Assembly (NCBI GenBank): GCA_020217065.1
Contig: JAIWOB010000097.1
Span: 1-10,000, forward strand
Source: Chloroflexota bacterium
GTDB taxonomy: Bacteria; Chloroflexota; Anaerolineae; Anaerolineales; Villigracilaceae
Direction: 5' to 3'
DNA: 10,000 nt
The notes under the pieces are model-generated. The model did no database searches and was not told where the DNA came from. It saw nothing but the letters and a program-made list of their open reading frames with translations. The translations under genes and the position numbers were made by a program. Position 1 is the stretch's first letter. The number at the start of each line of letters is the position of its first letter. Shown piece after piece: positions 5,856 to 10,000 of this stretch.

Positions 5856-6635
5856 TCAATCTTTCCTGATTGCCCACCCAAGATAGGACGCTTGCAATCC
5901 GCCGCCGGTCTGGAATTGGAGGCGGCGTCCCAGCTCGGCAAAGGTAAGCAGGCCCAATTTGCGGCGGATGAGCAAGCCCGCCACTTGAAGGTCGGGCAGG
6001 GCGGAGTTTAAGCCCGTCATGTCGCGGTTTTCAAAGCCGGCTTTTTCGAAAAAGGCGAGGAGCTCGCCGGGGGTAATGAACTTTTCCCAAACATGAGTAT
6101 TTTTCGGGAAGAAACTGGTCAGCGGGAAATTTTGCGCGGCGAAAATGTTCGCTTTGCGCGATTCTTCGGTGCGGTTGATGGTGTCATAGCAAAATATTCC
6201 GCCAGGCTTGACGACGCGCGCCGCTTCGCGGATAGTCTTTTCAAGGTCGTTTACATGCTCCAACACGTCGCAGCAGACCACAACGTCAAATTGACCCGCT
6301 TCAAAAGGCATGTCTTCGCCGCTACCCTGGCGGTAGTCAATGGTCAATCCCTGCATGGCGGCATGACTGCGGGCGGTTTCCAGCGAAGGCGCGGAAGGGT
6401 CAAGCCCAGTTACGCGGCAGCCAATTTTGGCGAATTCCTCGCTTAAGATTCCGCCGCCGCAGCCCACATCCAGAACCGACAATCCCTGGGGCTGGCGTCC
6501 CAACTGACGGGTAAGGGCGTTGTGAAAATATGCAAAGCGGGCGGGGTTGATTCCCGTCTTCAATAAGTGCAGGAAGTGATTCTCGTCCCACCATCCGTCC
6601 GCCTGTTGGGAATAGATTTCGTTGTTGATGGACAT
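5856..6635 (-). CDS. UbiG-like class I SAM-dependent methyltransferase
   Basis: The protein has 259 residues. The Rossmann motifs are clear: VLDVGCGGG (54-62) for SAM binding, acidic D79 in TGLDP, FDVVVCCDVLEHV (116-128) and ARVVKPGGIFCYDTINRT (139-156). The early WWDENHFLHLL and INPARFAYF segments, the DTINRT sequence after the last strand, and PKNTHVWEKFITPGEL (177-192) are typical of UbiG, the O-methyltransferase of ubiquinone synthesis. If the host belongs to Chloroflexota it would be expected to use menaquinone, so the substrate is doubtful and the symbol is withheld. AAGGAGAT stands five bases before the ATG. It is the first gene of a minus-strand cluster with two small proteins. Confidence 0.85.
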   Translation of the reverse strand: MSINNEIYSQQADGWWDENHFLHLLKTGINPARFAYFHNALTRQLGRQPQGLSVLDVGCGGGILSEEFAKIGCRVTGLDPSAPSLETARSHAAMQGLTIDYRQGSGEDMPFEAGQFDVVVCCDVLEHVNDLEKTIREAARVVKPGGIFCYDTINRTEESRKANIFAAQNFPLTSFFPKNTHVWEKFITPGELLAFFEKAGFENRDMTGLNSALPDLQVAGLLIRRKLGLLTFAELGRRLQFQTGGGLQASYLGWAIRKD

Positions 6636-6657
6636 GCTTCATCTCCTTGACGCTGGG

Positions 6658-6663
6658 ATTATA
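6658..6663 (-). promoter_or_regulatory. Possible -10 element for the methyltransferase cluster
   Basis: A perfect TATAAT on the minus strand lies 22 bases ahead of the methyltransferase start codon, in the divergent gap with the B3/B4 gene. It would place transcription start near 6650, just before the ribosome site. No good -35 hexamer is present at the proper distance, so this is only a tentative call. Confidence 0.3.
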
Positions 6664-6793
6664 AATGAGTCTTGCCCGCAAAAGCGAAAGGCGGTAAAGT
6701 TATAAAAGTATGCCGCTCCATCAGGGGCGAAGCGGTCGGTCGAAAATAAGCCGCGCTTTTGCGGCGAAGCAGTCCCAGAGGCGAGATATTGCC

Positions 6794-7468
6794 ATGTTCA
6801 TTGTTTCAGACAAATGGAAAGCCGCTTATCCACGGGCGCGCGCGGGAATTTTGGCGATGCGCGACGTATCCAATCCGCCGCAGCGCGCGGAACTCCAAGC
6901 CCGCAAGGAACGCTTGGTGGACGAACTCCGCAGCCGTTTTGCGGGGCAGACTCGAAGCGCGATTGCGGCGCTGCCCGCCATTCAAGCCTATAACGCCTAT
7001 TACAAACCGTTCAAGAAATCGTATCATGTTCAGCTGCAACTGGAGTCGATTGCCTTGAAGGGTAAGCCGCTGCCAAGCGCTGCCGCGTTGGTGGAGGCAA
7101 TGTTTATGGCGGAAATCAAGAACCTGCTGCTCACGGCGGGACACGACCTCGATACGATTCAATTGCCCGTCAGACTGGATGTCGCTACCGGACAGGAAAC
7201 TTACACTCTGCTGCGCGGAACCGAGCAGGTCGTAAAATCCGGCGATATGTTCATGGCGGACGGAAGAGGGATTATCTCCAGTATTCTATACGGTCCCGAC
7301 CAGCGGACGCAGATTAACGAGAAGACGCGAAACGTGATGTTTGCTGTTTACGCTCCCGACGGCATCAGCGCCGACGCGGTCCGCAAGCATTTGGAGGATA
7401 TCCGCGAGAACGCGCTGCTGGTGTCGCCGTTGGCGCGGGTGGAATTGTTGGAAGTGTTCGGCGCTTAG
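6794..7468 (+). CDS. Solo B3/B4-domain protein (COG3382-like, tRNA synthetase editing domain homologue)
   Basis: The protein has 224 residues. The ATG at 6794 is preferred over the in-frame ATG at 6710, because the intervening 28 residues are low-complexity, basic and unlike the family, and because AGAGGCGAG precedes 6794, though with loose spacing. The N-terminal part (1-60) is charged and helical. The B3/B4 fold follows: IQAYNAYYKPFKKSYHVQ (63-80), KGKPLPSAAALVEAMFMAEI (89-108), HDLDTI and LPVRLDVATGQETYTLL (117-140), then a GDMFMADGRGIISSILYGPDQRTQI segment (150-174) and KTRNVMFAVYAPDG (177-190). In the phenylalanyl-tRNA synthetase beta chain this domain hydrolyses mischarged Tyr-tRNA(Phe). 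Stand-alone versions are known but their role is unsettled, so either tRNA deacylation or another ligand is possible. It is monocistronic, diverging from the methyltransferase cluster and ending at a shared terminator. Confidence 0.8.
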   Translation: MFIVSDKWKAAYPRARAGILAMRDVSNPPQRAELQARKERLVDELRSRFAGQTRSAIAALPAIQAYNAYYKPFKKSYHVQLQLESIALKGKPLPSAAALVEAMFMAEIKNLLLTAGHDLDTIQLPVRLDVATGQETYTLLRGTEQVVKSGDMFMADGRGIISSILYGPDQRTQINEKTRNVMFAVYAPDGISADAVRKHLEDIRENALLVSPLARVELLEVFGA

Positions 7469-7470
7469 CA

Positions 7471-7508
7471 AAAAGCGACAGCCGCCTTAAGAGGGGGCTG
7501 TCGCTTTT
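7471..7508. terminator. Bidirectional terminator between B3/B4 gene and PPK2
   Basis: AAAAGCGACAGCC (7471-7483) and GGCTGTCGCTTTT (7496-7508) form a perfect 13-bp stem around a 12-base loop, with A and T tracts on the two sides. It fills nearly the whole gap between two convergent genes and should work in both directions. Confidence 0.9.
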
Positions 7509-7509
7509 A

Positions 7510-8313
7510 TTACTCTATCACAACCCCATTTAAATTTTCCTCCGATTCAGGATACTTCATTTTCAGGTCTTCCAGCGTCTCGACCAAAATCGAAGAGATG
7601 ACCAAATCGCGATACCATTTGCGGTTGGCGGGGACAATGTACCAAGGCGCATGTTCGGCGCTGGTTTTGCTCAACACGTCTTCATAGGCTTTCATATACT
7701 CATCCCACAATTTTCGCTCGTCCAAGTCGCCGAGACGGAATTTCCAGCGTTTGGTCGGGTCGTCGAGGCGGGCTTGCAGCCTTTCCTTTTGTTCATCCTT
7801 GTCGATGTGCAGGTAGAACTTCAGGATGGTCGCGCCGTTTTCGGCGAGCATCCGCTCAAAGTCGTTGATTTGGTCGAAGCGTTTTTTCCACACTTCGGGA
7901 GGAACCAGGTTATGGACGCGGACAATCAACACATCTTCGTAATGACTGCGGTTGAAGATGACCATTTCGCCCTTGCCCGGCGCCTGCTTATGGATGCGCC
8001 ACAAGTAATCGTGTTCAAGTTCTTCGGCGGTTGGCGCCTTGAAACTTGCCACGCGCACGCCCGCAGGGTTGACCCCGTCGAACACGCGGCGGATAACGCC
8101 GTCTTTGCCGCCGGTATCCATCGCCTGCAAGACAATCAAGACCTTGCGTTTGCGTTCGGCAAAGAGCAATTCCTGCAAGGTTTCGAGTTTCTTGTTGAGT
8201 TTCTCAAATTCAGCCAGCGCGGCTTCTTTACCGCCTTTGAATTCGCCGGTGTCGGCAGGGTCAAATTCCGAAAGGTTGACTTTCGCGCCGGGCTTGACCA
8301 AATATCGCTTCAT
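7510..8313 (-). CDS. ppk2: Polyphosphate kinase 2 (PPK2), class III-like
   Basis: The protein has 267 residues and is a single-domain PPK2. Motifs: Walker A-type LQAMDTGGKDG (62-72, D66 and K70), then GVNPAGVRVASFKAPTAEELEHDYLWRIHKQAP (80-112), Walker B-type IFNRSHYEDVL (119-129), and the lid DPTKRWKFRLGDLDERKLWDEY (185-206). A late APWYIVPANRKWYRDL segment and the C-terminal EDLKMKYPE stretch are also typical. PPK2 transfers phosphate between polyphosphate and nucleotides; single-domain enzymes of this type mostly make NDP or NTP from polyphosphate. N121 is at a position that I recall being Asn in class III and Asp in class I, which would favour use of both AMP and ADP; this is recollection, not a test. 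GGAGGATG precedes the ATG. It is monocistronic and diverges from bacterioferritin. Confidence 0.93.
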   Translation of the reverse strand: MKRYLVKPGAKVNLSEFDPADTGEFKGGKEAALAEFEKLNKKLETLQELLFAERKRKVLIVLQAMDTGGKDGVIRRVFDGVNPAGVRVASFKAPTAEELEHDYLWRIHKQAPGKGEMVIFNRSHYEDVLIVRVHNLVPPEVWKKRFDQINDFERMLAENGATILKFYLHIDKDEQKERLQARLDDPTKRWKFRLGDLDERKLWDEYMKAYEDVLSKTSAEHAPWYIVPANRKWYRDLVISSILVETLEDLKMKYPESEENLNGVVIE

Positions 8314-8379
8314 AAGGCATCCTCCGCGTTTGGCTCTTCAAAATATCAATACGGCAATGATACTCGAAAAACGCGGCGT

Positions 8380-8409
8380 TTGCCCAAAAACGACAACCTG
8401 ACATATAAT
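8380..8409 (+). promoter_or_regulatory. Probable bacterioferritin promoter
   Basis: A perfect TATAAT (8404-8409) lies 34 bases ahead of the bacterioferritin ATG, with TTGCCC (8380-8385) 18 bases upstream as a weaker -35. The predicted start near 8416 leaves a short leader that holds the AAGGAG ribosome site (8431-8436). No obvious Fur-box palindrome is seen around it. Confidence 0.6.
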
Positions 8410-8442
8410 CAAATACACAATCTCGATAAAAAGGAGAATCCC

Positions 8443-8910
8443 ATGAAAGGCAGCGAAAAAATCATCAGCGTCCTGAACGGTTTTTTGGCGGATGAACTCA
8501 CCGCTATTAATCAATATATGGTCCATTCGGAAATGTGCGCCAACTGGGGCTACGATAAACTGCACGAGAAGACCGAAAAACGCGCCATTGACGAGATGAA
8601 GCACGCCGAAAAACTCATCGCCCGCATCCTGTTTTTGGAAGGCAAACCCATTGTCAGCGACTTAAAGAAAATCAACATCGGCGCAACCGTTGAAGAGCAG
8701 CTCAAAAACGACCTGGCGGGAGAGGCGGCGGCTATTCGCGATTACAATGAAGGAATACGGCTCTGCATCGAAGCGGGAGACAACGGCACGCGGGAACTCA
8801 TCGAAGACAATCTGCAAGATGAAGAGGAGCATCTTGACTGGCTCGAAGCCCAATTGGACCAAATCAGCCAGATGGGGTTGCAAAACTACCTGCTTGGGCA
8901 AACAGGCTAA
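8443..8910 (+). CDS. bfr: Bacterioferritin (haem-containing iron storage ferritin)
   Basis: The protein has 155 residues, the usual length. All ferroxidase centre ligands stand at the classical positions: E18, E51, H54, E94, E127 and H130. Met52, the haem ligand contributed by each subunit of a dimer, is present in the EMKHAEKL segment. Y25 and the four long helices are also clear. Twenty-four subunits form a hollow cytoplasmic shell that oxidises Fe(II) and stores ferric mineral. The start at 8443 is fixed by AAGGAG seven bases upstream and by the family N-terminus MKGSEKIISVLNGFLADELTAINQY. The same frame stays open for about 790 bases upstream, but that stretch is antisense to PPK2 and is not part of the protein. 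No bfd-type ferredoxin gene is next to it. Confidence 0.95.
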   Translation: MKGSEKIISVLNGFLADELTAINQYMVHSEMCANWGYDKLHEKTEKRAIDEMKHAEKLIARILFLEGKPIVSDLKKINIGATVEEQLKNDLAGEAAAIRDYNEGIRLCIEAGDNGTRELIEDNLQDEEEHLDWLEAQLDQISQMGLQNYLLGQTG

Positions 8911-8950
8911 CCTAGCCCTTTAGGCTCTTTGGGATTAAGTGGGGCGCGGC

Positions 8951-9016
8951 ACGCGGATTTCACAAATTGACGGATTTACACGGAAAAAGCCACAGAAAAT
9001 CCGTTTTTCTCCGCGT
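8951..9016. repeat. Nested inverted repeat built from CGGATTT/AAATCCG units
   Basis: The outer arms ACGCGGA (8951-8957) and TCCGCGT (9010-9016) are exact complements. The inner arms CGGATTT (8971-8977) and AAATCCG (8997-9003) are also exact complements nested within them. CGGATTT also occurs at 8954-8960 and TAATCCG at 9016-9022. This style, cacggatt...aatccgtg, resembles short dispersed repeats that I recall from environmental bacterial genomes. It lies 40 bases after bacterioferritin and contains no convincing gene. Confidence 0.6.
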
Positions 9017-9040
9017 AATCCGTTTCATCCATGTCCAAAA

Positions 9041-9071
9041 GGGTTTTTGCCCCACCAGACCCCAAAAACCC
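9041..9071. repeat. 9-bp inverted repeat GGGTTTTTG/CAAAAACCC
   Basis: GGGTTTTTG (9041-9049) and CAAAAACCC (9063-9071) are perfect complements around a 13-base C-rich loop. No T tract follows on the plus strand, so it is a poor terminator in that direction. On the minus strand it could likewise fold. Its role is unknown. It stands between the nested repeat at 8951 and the strong hairpin at 9149. Confidence 0.6.
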
Positions 9072-9148
9072 GCCCCTTAATTCAGGCTATGCGCGCTAAA
9101 ATCGCTTCGACAATCCAATGGGGATAATTTTGAAACGCCGATAATTGT

Positions 9149-9186
9149 TCGCGCCGCCGGAACGCCGGCGGCGCGACAGGTTTTTT
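9149..9186 (+). terminator. Very stable GC hairpin followed by six T (orphan-looking terminator)
   Basis: TCGCGCCGCCGG (9149-9160) and CCGGCGGCGCGA (9165-9176) form a perfect 12-bp GC-rich stem with an AACG tetraloop. CAGG and then six T (9181-9186) follow. The orientation is plus strand, but the last plus-strand gene, bacterioferritin, ends 238 bases earlier and the next gene is convergent. It may end a long bacterioferritin 3' untranslated region or an unrecognised small RNA. The four bases between stem and T run weaken the terminator call. Confidence 0.6.
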
Positions 9187-9205
9187 ATACGTCTGGACCG
9201 CGAAA

Positions 9206-9616
9206 CTAACGAACCCCCTTTTCCGCAAAAAAACTTTTGTATTTCATATCTTCTTCGAGGATGTGACGCGTCCACCACCTGGAGAGATAATCTAATAAAT
9301 TTTGCGGAACAGATTTAACGCCCGCGCCCGTAGCGGCGGAAAAATCAAGGATTTTGCGACGATATTCATTGTGCTCGCGGCGATGTTCCTCCAATTGCGG
9401 ATATTTGTGGGTTCGCAGGAGATTTTCCTCGGTTTTAAAATGCTCCAACGAATAACGAAACATTGCCGTGAGAATTTCGGAAACGACTTCGGAATTGACG
9501 TTCCGCGCTTCCGGCTCGGACAGCAGACGGTTGAGCATGAGGATAATTTGCCGGTGTTGTTCGTCCAGCTCGCGGACGCCAACGCTGAATTTGTTCGCCC
9601 ATTTAATTTCTTCCAT
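9206..9616 (-). CDS. Bacteriohemerythrin
   Basis: The protein has 136 residues. The N-terminus has W6 and FSVGVRELDEQH, and all seven di-iron ligands of the family can be placed: H21, H59 and E63 (HFKTEE), H78 and H82 (HRREH), H118 and D123 (HILEED). No extra domain is fused, so this is a single-domain cytoplasmic hemerythrin that binds O2 reversibly at a non-haem di-iron site, with likely roles in O2 delivery, sensing or iron/NO handling. Its ribosome site AAAGGATGAT overlaps the stop of the upstream acetyltransferase gene, and the two genes are separated by only 3 bases, suggesting translational coupling. The downstream side has only the plus-oriented hairpin at 9149-9186. Confidence 0.93.
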   Translation of the reverse strand: MEEIKWANKFSVGVRELDEQHRQIILMLNRLLSEPEARNVNSEVVSEILTAMFRYSLEHFKTEENLLRTHKYPQLEEHRREHNEYRRKILDFSAATGAGVKSVPQNLLDYLSRWWTRHILEEDMKYKSFFAEKGVR

Positions 9617-9619
9617 GTA

Positions 9620-10000
9620 TCATCCTTTCTGAAAGAAGTCAAATTCCATCAAAGGCAGCGCGCGCGGGCAGCCGTCCACCTCGGTATGGCGTTCGCCGGT
9701 TTTCCGCGCCCCCATTTTTTCATAGAAGGCTTGCGCGTTCGGCTCGGCTTCGATGTTCAAGCGGGCTGCGCCCAAGGCGCGGCTTCTTTCCAGCGCATGT
9801 CGAAAGAGTTCCCTGCCAATTCCCTTGCCGATGAATTCCGGCAGAACCCAAAGATTGTCCAGCCAGAGGGAGCCCTCGGTTTGTTTTAAGGAGTAGTATG
9901 CAATACACCTGCCGTCTTCCATCGCCGTCCAGGTTTCATTTTCGCGGATGTATTGCGAGGTGACGGTCATCAGCGGAAGCCAGAATTGAATCCACGCTTC
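9620..10000 (-). CDS. GNAT-family N-acetyltransferase (5' end outside window)
   Basis: The frame is open to the right edge. The first ATG inside the window (9970) is unlikely to be the real start, because the ten codons before it read EAWIQFWLPL, which fits the family N-terminal region. At least 127 residues are present. The acetyl-CoA-binding motif is clear: strand SLWLDNLWVLPEFIGKGIGR followed by ELFRHALERSRALGAARLNIEA, then PNAQAFYEKMGARKTGE, typical of GNAT motifs A and B. The C-terminal RALPLMEFDF segment also fits small-molecule GNATs. The substrate cannot be read. The stop lies 3 bases before the hemerythrin start and overlaps its ribosome site, so the two form an operon. Confidence 0.88.
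   Translation of the reverse strand, partial: EAWIQFWLPLMTVTSQYIRENETWTAMEDGRCIAYYSLKQTEGSLWLDNLWVLPEFIGKGIGRELFRHALERSRALGAARLNIEAEPNAQAFYEKMGARKTGERHTEVDGCPRALPLMEFDFFQKG

Noticed and set aside
5815..5877. Extended start of the small helical protein
   Set aside because: It would overlap the methyltransferase gene, lacks a ribosome site, and the ATG at 5814 has a good one.
6710..6793. Earlier ATG for the B3/B4 protein
   Set aside because: No ribosome site precedes it, and the added 28 residues are basic and low in complexity, unlike the family start.
7651..8442. Long plus-strand open frame continuous with bacterioferritin, implying a 419-residue fusion
   Set aside because: This part is antisense to the PPK2 gene, has no family resemblance, and bacterioferritin has its own promoter, ribosome site and canonical N-terminus at 8443.
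8906..8936. Possible bacterioferritin terminator from alternating GGCT/AGCC words
   Set aside because: The possible stems are only four base pairs and no T tract follows, so it cannot be supported as a terminator.
8939..9127. Small plus-strand open frame in the gap after bacterioferritin
   Set aside because: It lies over the inverted repeats, starts without a ribosome site and encodes a Lys/Pro-rich peptide that looks like translated repeat sequence.

Overview
The window looks like a moderately GC-rich bacterial chromosome segment, most likely from Chloroflexota of the Anaerolineae type. That placement is inference from gene content and sequence style, including short intergenic palindromes and small conserved helical proteins; no rRNA or other phylogenetic marker is present. 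Twelve protein genes are supported. Ten are complete and two are cut by the window ends. No tRNA, rRNA, CRISPR array, insertion sequence or phage gene was seen.

Layout. (1) Positions 1-115 hold the 5' end of a minus-strand membrane protein. It diverges from a plus-strand pair: an SbcC/Rad50-type ATPase (179-2788), then 14 bases later a membrane-anchored family 2 glycosyltransferase (2803-3966). (2) A 164-base gap carries a pair of short palindromes, then a consensus-like promoter whose -10 lies inside a perfect 13-bp inverted repeat. This promoter serves a two-gene unit (4131-5186). The first gene is a DeoR-type helix-turn-helix regulator with a Cys-rich, NosL-like C-terminal half. The second is a PCu(A)C-type copper chaperone lipoprotein. 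A strong terminator ends the unit at about 5217. (3) A minus-strand cluster (6635 down to 5234) holds a UbiG-like methyltransferase, a small conserved helical protein of unknown function, and a DUF4404 protein. (4) A solo B3/B4-domain protein (6794-7468) converges on a class III-like PPK2 polyphosphate kinase (8313 down to 7510), and the two share a bidirectional terminator. (5) Bacterioferritin (8443-8910) diverges from PPK2. It is followed by about 295 non-coding bases with three separate inverted-repeat structures, one of them a very strong terminator-like hairpin. (6) A minus-strand pair closes the window: a GNAT acetyltransferase (partial, running off the right edge) and a bacteriohemerythrin, separated by 3 bases.

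The most notable element is the copper-related regulatory unit at 4075-5217. A short regulator appears to join a DNA-binding HTH to a putative copper-binding NosL-like sensor. It has a textbook operator over its own promoter, a leader with no visible Shine-Dalgarno, and an intercistronic hairpin whose arm sequence is repeated at the ribosome binding site of the copper chaperone gene. This suggests copper-dependent autoregulation of a copper-delivery lipoprotein. The domain joins and motifs are visible in the sequence; the copper response is inferred. The other genes are mostly housekeeping or stress functions: DNA end processing, polyphosphate nucleotide kinase, iron storage, and O2 or iron binding by hemerythrin.
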